Positions 34,901 to 42,610 are shown, counted from the stretch's first letter. The stretch: DNA of 64,000 bases from Streptomyces sp. 840.1 (GCF_003751445.1 NZ_RJUU01000002.1:1364001-1428000); one strand, 5' to 3'. Program-made: numbers and translations. The notes: a model not told the origin generated them from the sequence alone.

Positions 34901-35061
34901 GGGCGCGCCTGAGCGCCGGGTTCCCGCTCGCCGGGGCGCAGGACTGCGACCTGCTGGAGCGCCCGACGCGCGAACTGACCCCGGACGGCGGGTCCGTCGA
35001 CCTGAGGCTGCGGCCCTTCCAGATCCGCACGGTACGTCTGCGTCCGGGCGCGCGGGGGTGA
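31969..35061 (+). CDS. GH38 alpha-mannosidase (second copy)
   Basis: A 1030-residue GH38 enzyme clearly paralogous to the first (same MHDDR start, same domain order), without a signal peptide. Motifs: GHAHIDSAWLWPVRET (about residues 259-274), nucleophile Asp in MWVEADGN (about residue 338), TKRGNRRSE and NQFHDILPGSSIAWVH. It starts at GTG 31969, inside the end of the DUF2264 gene. Having one GH38 in the ABC operon and another in the ThuA operon suggests different linkage preferences or different inducers. It ends about 150 nt before the ROK regulator. Confidence 0.92.
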   Translation: MHDDRRIIEDRIRKLLDRVVRPAVYSAVHPLALSAWRVEGEPVPVTEALSADYEPFTLGDAWGSPWQTTWMRARTEIPEGWSGRRVEAVFDLGFDLSKGPGGQAEGLVHDDRGAPLQGLHPYNRSVLLDGSATAGATVDLLIELAANPPIVGSAGLHLHHGSLETAGDAPLYRLRQAEIAVREEDVWHLVHDIEVLDELMHELPLSSTRRHEIRYALRRAADAVDPADVAATAARARALLADVLSRPAHASAHTLSAVGHAHIDSAWLWPVRETVRKCARTFTNMTTLAQEYPELVFACSSAQQYAWMKQQRPDVYARMKKAAADGNWVPVGGMWVEADGNLPGGEALARQLVYGRRFFAEEFGVEQPGIWLPDSFGYTAAYPQLAGLAGAEWFLTQKLSWNETNQLPHHTFEWEGIDGSRIFTHCPPVDSYNASLTASENAHAEGNFNDKGAATRSLVPFGYGDGGGGPSRSMLEKARRLRDLEGSPKVVVESPDAFFEAARAEREGARLPVWRGELYLENHRGTYTSQARTKRGNRRSEALLREAELWAATAGVRSGAPYPYERLESLWQRVLLNQFHDILPGSSIAWVHRQAEREYGEIHAELEALIADAAARLPGAPALLNAGPYARREVAVLTGDQGFAGAQRLADGRTAVLAETGPLASGGAVDVREPVTARAQDGGFALGNGVLSVVVDRRGLVTSVYDHEARREAIAPGSAGNLLQLHPDDPNLWSAWNIDSYYRDVVHDLDTCESVTLVDEGPLLASVRVERLHGHSRFVQHIELAAESRRVTVRNDIDWQERDTVLKAAWPLDVHAERESAEIQFGHVQRPTHENTSWDAARFELWAHRWVHVGERHWGAALLTDSTYGHDVRRDTREDGGTTTTLRLSLLRSPHSPDPRADRGAHGFSYALLAGAGIEEAVAGGYAMNLPLRAAAAEAAALVTLDTTDVVVESVKLADDRSGDVVVRLYEACGGAVGARLSAGFPLAGAQDCDLLERPTRELTPDGGSVDLRLRPFQIRTVRLRPGARG

Positions 35062-35209
35062 AGTCGGCGCGGACGAGAGGGAGTTGCGCCGTGGGCATGC
35101 GCTCCGGCGCACTGTCCCGCGCGCGTCGTACCATTCCATCGATTCTGTTGCCGTCGCAGGCGAGGCGGCGATCTCGCCGCCGTCGCCCGCCGAGGCTGGG
35201 AGAGGCACG

Positions 35210-36421
35210 TTGACGACCAGGACTGCGAGCACGGAGAAGGGCGGCATCAGGCGTGGCACCAACCTGCCGAGGATGGGGGACTTCAACGAGTCCGTGATCC
35301 TCGACGCCATCCGCCGGCACCGCGGCGGCCTGAGCCGGGTGGAACTCGCGCAGGCCACCGGGCTGTCCGCGCAGACGGTCTCGAACATCACCCGGCGCCT
35401 GCTCGACCGGGGCGTCGCCCGCGAGTCGGGCAAACACAACACCGGCAGCGGGAAGCCCCGCACCCTGCTGGAGATCGTGCCCACCTCGCGATACGCGGTG
35501 GGGGTCCATCTCGACCCCGCCGTGATCACCTGTGTCCTGGTGGACCTGCTCGGCAAGGTGGTGGCCCAGCGCAGCCGGCGCACCCCCAGCGGGGGCGACA
35601 CGGACGGTACCGTCGCGGACATGGCCGCGTCCGTGTCCGGGATCGTGGCGGAGTCCGGGATCGACCACGGACGGATCCTCGGCCTCGGCATCGCCGCGCC
35701 GGGCCCCATCGACGTCACCGCCGGATGGGTGGTCGAGCCGCCCGAGCTGCACGGCTGGGGCCGCTATCCGCTGCGCGACCGGCTCAGCGAGGCGACCGGC
35801 TTCCCGGCCCTGCTCGACAAGGACGTCACGGCCGCCGTCGTCGCCGAGCGCTGGGCGGGGGCCGTCACCGACAGCCGCAACCTGCTCTTCTTCTACCTCG
35901 GCACCGGGTCCGGCATGGGGCTCGTGGTGGACGACACCGTGCTGCGCGGGGTCTCCGGGAACGCGGGCGAGGTGGGCGGGCTCGGCGCCGCCTGCTCCAC
36001 GCGGACCCTGGTCGACGAGGCCATCGCCCTCGGCGTCCTCGGTGGCGAGTACACCGTGCTCGACCCGGCCGACGCCCAGAGCGGCCTGGAGCGCCTGGGC
36101 CGGCTCGCCGCGGAGGGGGACGCCCAGGCGGACGGCATCATCGAGCGGCTGGGGCTGCGCGTGGGCCGGGGGGTGTGCGCGGCGGCGACGCTCCTGGACG
36201 TCGACAGCATCGTGTTCGGCGGGCCGGCCTGGCACGTGCTGGGTGGGCGCCTCCTGGCCACGATCGAGCCGATGGTGGCCAGGTCCCCGTTCGTCAGGGC
36301 GGCCCATGCCACAACCGTCGCCTCCACCGTCCTGGGCGAGAACGTCGCGGCGGTCGGGGCCGCCTCCCTCGTCCTCGACCAGGCGCTTTCCGCCCAGCCG
36401 AGGTCGTTGCTGCTGGGCTGA
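35210..36421 (+). CDS. ROK family transcription regulator
   Basis: A 403-residue ROK protein: N-terminal winged helix (LSRVELAQATGLSAQTVSNI, about residues 41-60) and a C-terminal sugar-kinase-like domain (FFYLGTGSGMGLVVDD). I chose the TTG at 35210-35212 because GGGAGAGG precedes it at proper spacing; the longer frame starts 126 nt earlier. Odd: the ROK zinc motif with three close cysteines (CxCGxxGC) is missing here; the region reads EVGGLGAACSTRTLVDEA. It is the only regulator in the sugar locus and is the best candidate to act on the twin promoters at 17676 and 19891. Confidence 0.85.
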   Translation: MTTRTASTEKGGIRRGTNLPRMGDFNESVILDAIRRHRGGLSRVELAQATGLSAQTVSNITRRLLDRGVARESGKHNTGSGKPRTLLEIVPTSRYAVGVHLDPAVITCVLVDLLGKVVAQRSRRTPSGGDTDGTVADMAASVSGIVAESGIDHGRILGLGIAAPGPIDVTAGWVVEPPELHGWGRYPLRDRLSEATGFPALLDKDVTAAVVAERWAGAVTDSRNLLFFYLGTGSGMGLVVDDTVLRGVSGNAGEVGGLGAACSTRTLVDEAIALGVLGGEYTVLDPADAQSGLERLGRLAAEGDAQADGIIERLGLRVGRGVCAAATLLDVDSIVFGGPAWHVLGGRLLATIEPMVARSPFVRAAHATTVASTVLGENVAAVGAASLVLDQALSAQPRSLLLG

Positions 36422-36517
36422 GGAGACCACGGGGTCCGGGGAGGCGGCAGGAGTCCGGGGGAGTCCACGCGGGACGGGGAGGCCGTCCGGGATGAGGCGC
36501 ACGCCGCTATGGTGCGC

Positions 36518-36546
36518 TTGCAATAGCCCGCGCATGCAATTATTGT
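36518..36546 (+). promoter_or_regulatory. Promoter of the aldo/keto reductase operon with TGCAAT repeat
   Basis: TTGCAA (36518-36523), a 17-nt spacer and TATTGT (36541-36546) form a good sigma-70-like promoter. A direct repeat TGCAAT occurs at 36519-36524 and 36535-36540, overlapping the -35 and the end of the spacer, and may be a binding site. It is 55 nt before the reductase start. Confidence 0.6.
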
Positions 36547-36601
36547 TGTCGCTTGTAAGGCGCTGATGCATGCGCGTCCCCCCGGAAAGAACGAGAACAT
36601 C

Positions 36602-37426
36602 ATGAGCTCCATTCCGACCATCACCCTGAACAACGGCGTCACCATGCCGCAGCTCGGCTTCGGCGTCTTCCAGGTCCCCGACGACGAGACCACCGCCGCG
36701 GTCGGCGCGGCCCTCGCCGCCGGGTACCGCAGCATCGACACCGCCGCGGTCTACGGCAACGAGCGCGGCGTAGGCCGGGCGCTCGCCGACTCCGCCGTCC
36801 CCCGCGACGAGCTGTTCATCACCACCAAGCTGTGGAACGCCGACCAGGGCTACGACTCCGCGCTGGCCGCCTTCGACGCCTCCCTGGACAAGCTCGGGCT
36901 CGACCACGTCGACCTCTACCTGATCCACTGGCCGACCCCGGCCCGCGACCTCTACCCCGACACCTGGCGCGCCCTGGAGAAGCTCCTCGCGGACGGCCGC
37001 ACCCGTGCCATCGGCGTCTCCAACTTCCAGCCCGCCCACCTGGAGCGCCTCCTGCGGAGCGCCTCCGTCGTCCCGGCCGTCAACCAGATCGAGCTGCACC
37101 CGGGTCTCCAGCAGCGGGAACTGCGCGCATTCCACGCCCGCCACGGCATCGCCACCGAGGCCTGGAGCCCGCTGGCCCAGGGTGCCGTCCTGAGCGACGA
37201 GGCGATCGTCTCGCTCGCCGCGAAGCACAGCAGGAGCCCGGCCCAGATCGTCCTGCGCTGGCACCTGCAGACCGGCAACGTGGTCATCCCCAAGTCGGTG
37301 ACCGAGACCCGCATCCGCGAGAACCTCGACGTCTTCGGCTTCCGGCTGAGCGATGAGGACATCGAGGCCCTCACGGCCCTGGACCGAGCCCTGCGCACCG
37401 GCCCGGACCCCGACACCCTCAACTGA
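36602..37426 (+). CDS. Aldo/keto reductase (DkgA-like)
   Basis: A 274-residue NADPH-dependent aldo/keto reductase. The catalytic tetrad is visible: Asp in SIDTAAVYG, the following Tyr, Lys in ITTKLWN, and His in LIHWPTP. The C-terminal VIPKSVTETRIRENLDVF binds the cofactor phosphate. Members reduce sugar-derived ketones and aldehydes such as 2,5-diketogluconate. The ATG at 36602 is chosen over an earlier one at 36566. The gene starts an operon with a second reductase and an SRPBCC protein. Confidence 0.9.
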   Translation: MSSIPTITLNNGVTMPQLGFGVFQVPDDETTAAVGAALAAGYRSIDTAAVYGNERGVGRALADSAVPRDELFITTKLWNADQGYDSALAAFDASLDKLGLDHVDLYLIHWPTPARDLYPDTWRALEKLLADGRTRAIGVSNFQPAHLERLLRSASVVPAVNQIELHPGLQQRELRAFHARHGIATEAWSPLAQGAVLSDEAIVSLAAKHSRSPAQIVLRWHLQTGNVVIPKSVTETRIRENLDVFGFRLSDEDIEALTALDRALRTGPDPDTLN

Positions 37427-37483
37427 CCCTCCCGGCCGCCACCGCACCCCCCCCCACACGCACAAGAACGAGGCACCACCACC

Positions 37484-38503
37484 ATGAGCATCCGTTCCCT
37501 GCTGCCCGGCCGCATCGGCTTCGGCACCGCCCCCCTCGGCAACATGTTCCGCGCTATCCCCGACGACGAGGCCGCCGCCACCGTGCAGGCCGCCTGGGAC
37601 CAGGGCATCCGCTACTTCGACACCGCCCCGCTGTACGGAGCCGGCCTCGCCGAGATCCGCCTCGGTGACGTCCTCGCCGACAAGCCCCGCGCCCAGTACG
37701 TCCTGTCCACCAAGGTCGGCCGCGTCATCCTCGACGAGGTCGAGGACCCCGCGAGCCGCCGGCTCGGTGAAAAGGGAGCCCTTTTCGAGCACGGGCGGCC
37801 CAACAGGATCGTCAACGACTACAGCGCCGACGCGACGCTGCGCTCCGTGGAGGACAGCCTCAAGCGCCTCAGGACGGACCGCCTCGACATCGTCTGGGTC
37901 CACGACATCGCGCAGGACTTCTACGGCGACGACTGGCTCGCCATGTACGAGAGCGCCCGCACCGGCGCGTTCCGCGCCCTGACCCGGCTGCGCGAGGAAG
38001 GCGTCATCAAGGCCTGGGGGCTCGGCGTCAACAAGGTCGAGCCGCTGGAGATGACGCTGGACCTGGACGAGCCGCGCCCCGACGCGTTCCTCCTCGCCGG
38101 CCGCTACACCCTGCTCGACCACTCACGGGCGCTGCAGCGCCTGCTGCCCGCCGCGGCCGAGCGGCACGTGGACATCGTCGTCGGCGGCCCCTACAGCTCC
38201 GGCATCCTCGCCGGCGGCAACCACTACGAGTACGCCGAGGCACCCGCCGCCGTCGTCGAGAAGGTGAGCCGCATCAAGGCGCTGGCACAGGAGCACGGCA
38301 TCGGCATCAAGTCCGCCGCCCTCCAGTTCGTCCTGGCGCATCCGGCCGTCGCCGCGGCCATCCCCGGCGCGACTCGTCCCAGCCGCATAGCCGAGGACCT
38401 CGGCGCCCTCACCGAGAACGTGCCGTCCGCGTTCTGGAAGTCGCTGCGGGACCAGAAGATCATCGCCCACGACGCACCCGTACCCGTGAAGGACGCCTCA
38501 TGA
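37484..38503 (+). CDS. Aldo/keto reductase (L-fucose/aldose dehydrogenase-like)
   Basis: A 339-residue aldo/keto reductase of the D-threo-aldose/L-fucose dehydrogenase type. The tetrad is seen as YFDTAPLYG (Asp, Tyr), LSTKVGR (Lys) and VWVHDIAQDF (His). A loop of SRRLGEKGALFEHGRPNR between strands is typical of this subgroup. These enzymes oxidise free sugars to lactones. The ATG lies 57 nt after the first reductase, and its end overlaps the SRPBCC gene by 4 nt (ATGA). No fucosidase gene is next to it, so the true sugar is open. Confidence 0.88.
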   Translation: MSIRSLLPGRIGFGTAPLGNMFRAIPDDEAAATVQAAWDQGIRYFDTAPLYGAGLAEIRLGDVLADKPRAQYVLSTKVGRVILDEVEDPASRRLGEKGALFEHGRPNRIVNDYSADATLRSVEDSLKRLRTDRLDIVWVHDIAQDFYGDDWLAMYESARTGAFRALTRLREEGVIKAWGLGVNKVEPLEMTLDLDEPRPDAFLLAGRYTLLDHSRALQRLLPAAAERHVDIVVGGPYSSGILAGGNHYEYAEAPAAVVEKVSRIKALAQEHGIGIKSAALQFVLAHPAVAAAIPGATRPSRIAEDLGALTENVPSAFWKSLRDQKIIAHDAPVPVKDAS

Positions 38504-38913
38504 CCTCCGCCACCGCCACCCTCACCACCCCGTGGCCCGCGGACCGGGTCTGGCAGCTCATCGGCGGCTTCGGCTCCCTGCCGGACTGGCTGCCGTACAT
38601 CAAGGAGAGCCGGCTCAGTGAGGGCGCCCGGCTGCGCACACTGACGAACGAGGAGGGCGGGGTCATCGTGGAACGCCTGGAATCCTTCGACGAACAGGCC
38701 CGCACCTACGTCTACTCCATAGTCCGGGCGCCCTTCCCGGTCACGGACTACCGCTCCACGCTCGAGGTCGTCGACCTGGGCGCGGCAGGCTCCCGGGTGG
38801 AGTGGTCGGGAACCTTCACGCCGGACGGGGCCGGTGACGGCGAGGCGGCCGCCCTCTTCGAGGGCATCTACCGGGACGGACTCGCCGCACTGGACAGGAC
38901 GCTCGCCGCCTGA
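38500..38913 (+). CDS. SRPBCC family protein (polyketide cyclase-like)
   Basis: A 137-residue protein of the START/SRPBCC helix-grip fold: N-terminal TTPWPADRVWQLIGGFGSLPDW, then YSIVRAPFPVTDYRSTLEV, SRVEWSGTFTPDG and a long C-terminal helix. Such proteins bind hydrophobic ligands. Its ATG overlaps the stop of the second reductase, so it is co-translated, and may carry or bind the reductase's ligand. Function unknown. Confidence 0.82.
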   Translation: MTSATATLTTPWPADRVWQLIGGFGSLPDWLPYIKESRLSEGARLRTLTNEEGGVIVERLESFDEQARTYVYSIVRAPFPVTDYRSTLEVVDLGAAGSRVEWSGTFTPDGAGDGEAAALFEGIYRDGLAALDRTLAA

Positions 38914-39008
38914 CCCGGCGGGCTCCGCCGCCCGCGCCCCGGACGCACGCGGGAGCCGGGGCCGCCCGGCCGAGCGGCCGCTCGCCGCCCCTGTGCTATC
39001 CAGGGGCG

Positions 39009-39641
39009 GTGACGACTTCCCTCCCCCGCACCAGGCCCTTCGACGCGGTGCTGTGCGACTTCGACAACGTGATCCGCTTCTACGACACGACGCGCCTGAC
39101 GCACCTGGAACGCCTGGCGGGGCTGGCCCCGGGCACGACCATGGAGGTCGCCTTCGCGCCGGAGACGGATCTGCCGCTGCTCCTCGGTCGGATCACTCAA
39201 CCGCAGTGGGTGGAGTCCATCGCGCTCGCGCTCTCCCACCTGGTCCCACGGGCGCGGGCCCACGAACTGGGCAGGGCGCTCGCCGAGGCGCCGTTCCACG
39301 CCGACGAGGCGGTGGTGGGCCTGCTCCGCCGGGTCCGAACCCGTATGCCCCTGGTCCTGGTGACCAACGCGACCCTGGAGCTGGAGAGCGATCTGCTGTC
39401 GCTCGGGCTTGCGGACTTCGCGGACCACGTCGTCAGCAGTGCCCGGGTGGGGGTGGCCAAGCCGGACCCGAAGATCTACGAGATCGCGGCCGAGCGAGCC
39501 GGTGTCGCCGAGGACCGATGCCTTTTCGTGGACGACCGGCTGGAGAACATCGAGGCCGCCGTCGCGCTCGGGATGACCGGCGTGCACTACCGGGAACCGT
39601 CGGACCTCGACGAGTTGCTCGGACCCCTCCTCGACGGCTGA
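39009..39641 (+). CDS. HAD superfamily hydrolase
   Basis: A 210-residue haloacid-dehalogenase-like hydrolase. Motif I is CDFDNVI (nucleophile Asp), motif II LVTNAT, motif III Lys in AKPDPKIYEI, motif IV FVDDRLENIEAA: all catalytic positions are present. Probably a phosphatase of a small phosphorylated compound. The GTG start at 39009 has only AGGGGCG nearby and a TATCCA box 6 nt upstream, so it may be leaderless. It is a single gene between two operons. Confidence 0.85.
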   Translation: MTTSLPRTRPFDAVLCDFDNVIRFYDTTRLTHLERLAGLAPGTTMEVAFAPETDLPLLLGRITQPQWVESIALALSHLVPRARAHELGRALAEAPFHADEAVVGLLRRVRTRMPLVLVTNATLELESDLLSLGLADFADHVVSSARVGVAKPDPKIYEIAAERAGVAEDRCLFVDDRLENIEAAVALGMTGVHYREPSDLDELLGPLLDG

Positions 39642-39686
39642 GGGGCTCCAACGGCGGGCTCCTCATTCCGCTGCACCCAAAAACAA

Positions 39687-39714
39687 GTAAGGCTGACTGA
39701 TAAGGTAGCCTTAC
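39687..39714. promoter_or_regulatory. Palindromic operator in front of marR-like gene
   Basis: Perfect 8-bp arms GTAAGGCT (39687-39694) and AGCCTTAC (39707-39714), 12 nt apart, ending 3 nt before the marR-like ATG. The AT-rich patch also holds TAGCCT, 6 nt before the ATG, which fits a leaderless start. Most likely the autoregulatory site of the MarR protein. Confidence 0.65.
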
Positions 39715-39717
39715 TAT

Positions 39718-40158
39718 ATGGACGAGGATCTGGAACCCGGAAAGGTCGCCGCCTCCCTGCTGGTGGGCGTCGGCGCGCTGTTGCGGCGTGTGCGGCAGGT
39801 GCCCACCGGGGACGGGCTCACGATGCCCGAGCGGACGGCGCTGTCGCGCCTGGAGCGTTCGGGGCCCGCCACCTCCTCCGCCCTGGCCCGGGACGTGCAG
39901 ATCACCGCCCAGGCGATGGGGGCGACGCTCGCCGCGCTGAGAGCCCGCGGCCTGGTCGAACGCAGCCCGGACCCGGACGACGGCAGGCGCATGGTGCTGA
40001 CGGTGACCGACGCCGGACGCCGGGAGCTGAAGGAAAAGCGCAACGCGCGGACCGAACTCATCGCCCAGGCCCTCGCCGGTGGCGCGTTCACCGAGGTCGA
40101 GCTGGGGCAGCTCGCGGCGGCGGGGCCACTGCTGGACCGGCTGGCGCAGAACATCTGA
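39718..40158 (+). CDS. MarR family transcription regulator
   Basis: A 146-residue MarR protein: the DNA-binding helix-turn-helix is TSSALARDVQITAQAMGATLAAL (about residues 53-75), then the wing GLVERSPDPDDGRRMVLTVT with the conserved DxR (DDGRR), and C-terminal dimer helices. There is no ribosome-binding site; a palindrome directly abuts the start, so it is probably leaderless and autoregulated. It precedes the exporter, isochorismatase-like and PEBP genes, which it most likely represses until a phenolic or drug-like inducer binds (inference from the family). Confidence 0.88.
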   Translation: MDEDLEPGKVAASLLVGVGALLRRVRQVPTGDGLTMPERTALSRLERSGPATSSALARDVQITAQAMGATLAALRARGLVERSPDPDDGRRMVLTVTDAGRRELKEKRNARTELIAQALAGGAFTEVELGQLAAAGPLLDRLAQNI

Positions 40159-40187
40159 CACCGAAGCGACCACGAGGAGCCGGCCGG

Positions 40188-42032
40188 ATGACGGATCTGT
40201 CCAAGACGCTTGCGCGGCCCGGCTCGGCGGGTGACCGGTACAAGTGGACGGCACTGACGAATACGACCGCCGCGGTCTTCATGTCCGCGTTGGACGGTTC
40301 CATCGTGCTGATCGCCCTGCCGGCCATCTTCCGGGGTGTGCACCTGGATCCGCTGGCCCCGGGCAACATCGCCTACCTGCTGTGGATGATCATGGGGTAC
40401 CGGCTCGTCCAGGCCGTCCTGGTGGTCACGGTGGGCCGGCTGGGGGACATGTACGGCCGGGTCCGGATCTACAACTCCGGTTTCGCGGTCTTCACCCTCG
40501 CCTCGATACTGCTGTCCTTCGACCCCTTCGACGGGGGCCACGGGGCGATGTGGCTGATCGCCTGGCGCCTGGTGCAGGCCGTCGGCGGTTCGATGCTGAC
40601 GGCGAACTCGGCCGCGATCCTGACCGACGCGTTTCCCGAGGAGCAGCGCGGATTCGCCCTGGGCATCAACCAAGTCGCCGCCCTGGCAGGGATGTTCATC
40701 GGTCTGGTGGCCGGGGGACTGCTGTCGGCCTGGGACTGGCGGGCGGTGTTCTGGGTGAACGTTCCGGTCGGGGTGTTCTTCACGCTGTGGGCCTACCGCA
40801 CCCTGCGCGAGAGCGGAAGGCGCGGCGGCGGCCGCATCGACTGGTGGGGCAACATCACCTTCGCGGTGGGGCTCAGTGCCGTCCTGATCGCGGTCACCTT
40901 CGGCCTGCAGCCGTACGGCGGGCACACCATGGGCTGGACCAATCCGCTGGCCGACGGGCTGATCACCGGGGGAGTGATCCTCCTGGCCGCATTCGTCGTC
41001 ATCGAGAACCGCGTCTGCGCCCCGATGATCGAACTGGGTCTCTTCCGCCTGCGGGCCTTCACCTTCGGCAACCTGGCCGGCCTCGCCATCTCGATCGGCC
41101 GGGGCGGGATGCAGTTCGTGCTGATCATCTGGCTGCAGGGCATCTGGCTGCCGCTGCACGGCTACGACTACGGCGACACGCCCTTGTGGGCCGGCATCTT
41201 CATGCTGCCGCTGACTGCCGGGTTCCTCGCCGCCGGCCCCGTATCCGGCTATCTGTCCGACCGGATCGGCTCCCGTGGCCTGGCCACCGGCGGCGCGCTG
41301 CTGTTCGGCGCCAGCTTCCTGGGCCTGATGTTCCTCCCGATCGACTTCAGCTACTGGATCTTCGCGGCGCTGATCACGGTGAACGGCATCGCGAGCGGCA
41401 TGTTCGCCTCGCCCAACTCCTCGTCGATCATGGGCAGTGTGCCCGCGAGGCTGCGTGGCGTCGCCTCCGGCATGCGTGCCACGTTCCAGAACTCCGGTAC
41501 CGCCGTCTCCATCGGCGTGTTCTTCTCCCTCATGATCGCCGGACTGGCCGGCAGTCTCCCGCACACCCTGAGCGGAGCCCTTCAGCAGCAGGGCGTGCCG
41601 GCACACATCGCCACCCAGGTCGCCGGCCTGCCCCCGGTCTCCTCGCTCTTCGCCGCCCAGCTCGGTGTCAATCCGGTCGGGCACCTGCTCCAGCCCACCG
41701 GCGCCCTCACCCATCTGACTGCCGCGCAGCAACAGGCTCTGACGGGTCGTGAGTTCTTCCCGTCCCTGATCGCCGGGCCCTTCCACTCCGGCCTGATCAT
41801 CGTGTTCGCCTTCGGCGCCGCCCTGGCCCTGCTCGCCGCGATCGCCTCCTTCCTGCGGGGCAACAGCCCCGCCACCGAGCCCCCGGTGCCGCACAAGTCC
41901 GCCACCCCGCCCCACACGCCCAGCCGCGCCGCCTCCGGCCCGTACGACGGCAGGGACGGCTCGGCGGCCGAGACCGCAGCGCCGTCCGGCCCGGCGGACC
42001 GGCCCGCATCCACAGGAGAGACAACCGCATGA
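40188..42032 (+). CDS. DHA2 family MFS exporter
   Basis: A 614-residue major facilitator with about 14 membrane segments, an export pump. Seen: DGSIVLIALPAI in helix 1, motif A GRLGDMYGRVR after helix 2, the motif-C-like MFIGLVAGGLLSAWDW segment, and long loops. The C-terminal 60 residues are Pro/Ala/Ser-rich. It is 29 nt after the MarR gene, and its stop overlaps the isochorismatase-like ATG (ATGA). The efflux substrate is probably an inducer of the MarR regulator. Confidence 0.88.
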   Translation: MTDLSKTLARPGSAGDRYKWTALTNTTAAVFMSALDGSIVLIALPAIFRGVHLDPLAPGNIAYLLWMIMGYRLVQAVLVVTVGRLGDMYGRVRIYNSGFAVFTLASILLSFDPFDGGHGAMWLIAWRLVQAVGGSMLTANSAAILTDAFPEEQRGFALGINQVAALAGMFIGLVAGGLLSAWDWRAVFWVNVPVGVFFTLWAYRTLRESGRRGGGRIDWWGNITFAVGLSAVLIAVTFGLQPYGGHTMGWTNPLADGLITGGVILLAAFVVIENRVCAPMIELGLFRLRAFTFGNLAGLAISIGRGGMQFVLIIWLQGIWLPLHGYDYGDTPLWAGIFMLPLTAGFLAAGPVSGYLSDRIGSRGLATGGALLFGASFLGLMFLPIDFSYWIFAALITVNGIASGMFASPNSSSIMGSVPARLRGVASGMRATFQNSGTAVSIGVFFSLMIAGLAGSLPHTLSGALQQQGVPAHIATQVAGLPPVSSLFAAQLGVNPVGHLLQPTGALTHLTAAQQQALTGREFFPSLIAGPFHSGLIIVFAFGAALALLAAIASFLRGNSPATEPPVPHKSATPPHTPSRAASGPYDGRDGSAAETAAPSGPADRPASTGETTA

Positions 42033-42610
42033 CACTGACAACGATCGATCCCAGGCCCGCACTCGTCGTGATCGACCTGCAGATGGGCATCGTCTCCGCC
42101 CTGGCCGGCAATCCGCCCACCGCCACCGCCACAGCCACCGCCGTCGGGCAGGCGGCCCGTCTGGCCGCCGGGTTCCGGCGTCACGACCTGCCCGTGGTCC
42201 TCGTCAATGTCACCGGACGCGCGTCAGGACGTACCGATGCCGGACGCTCCGGGAGCAGCGGTGCCCTGTCGCCGGGCTGGGCCGACCTCATCGACGAACT
42301 CGATGTCCGGCCGACCGACCACCTGATCACCAAGCGGCGCCGCAGCGCGTTCCACGACACCGGTCTCGACACCCTCCTGCGGGACCTGGGCGTCACCCAG
42401 ATCGTGGTCGCGGGCATCGCGACCAGCGCAGGCGTCGAGTCGACCGCACGCTCGGCCTCCGACTACGGCTACCACGTCGTCCTGGCAACCGATGCGATGA
42501 GCGACCCCGACCCCGACGCCCACCGGCACAGCATCGAACGCGTCTTTCCCAGGATCGGCGAGACCGCCACCGCCGCCGCAGTCATCGACATGGTGGAGGC
42601 GACACGATGA
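42029..42610 (+). CDS. Isochorismatase-family hydrolase
   Basis: A 193-residue cysteine-hydrolase-like fold protein. Asp16 (VVIDLQMG) and Lys102 (LITKRRRSAF) of the catalytic set are present, but the position that holds Cys in nicotinamidase-like members is Gly135 (ATSAGVESTAR). Gly at this place is known in true isochorismatases (PhzD and EntB types), which cleave a vinyl ether and do not use Cys. Thus it may act on isochorismate-like vinyl ethers and not on amides. It is coupled on both sides by ATGA overlaps. Confidence 0.82.
   Translation: MTLTTIDPRPALVVIDLQMGIVSALAGNPPTATATATAVGQAARLAAGFRRHDLPVVLVNVTGRASGRTDAGRSGSSGALSPGWADLIDELDVRPTDHLITKRRRSAFHDTGLDTLLRDLGVTQIVVAGIATSAGVESTARSASDYGYHVVLATDAMSDPDPDAHRHSIERVFPRIGETATAAAVIDMVEATR

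Noticed and set aside
34832..38122. A 1096-residue minus-strand open frame
   Set aside because: It covers GH38, ROK and both aldo/keto reductase genes in reverse; composition is that of a high-GC shadow frame.
39687..39714. An iron box (DtxR/DmdR type) in front of the marR-like gene
   Set aside because: It resembles the iron-box pattern only in part; perfect symmetry at the MarR gene itself makes the MarR site the simpler reading.
39714..42062. A 782-residue minus-strand open frame opposite the exporter
   Set aside because: Repetitive Gly/Asp/Gln/Arg composition and no motif; the plus-strand MFS protein is certain.
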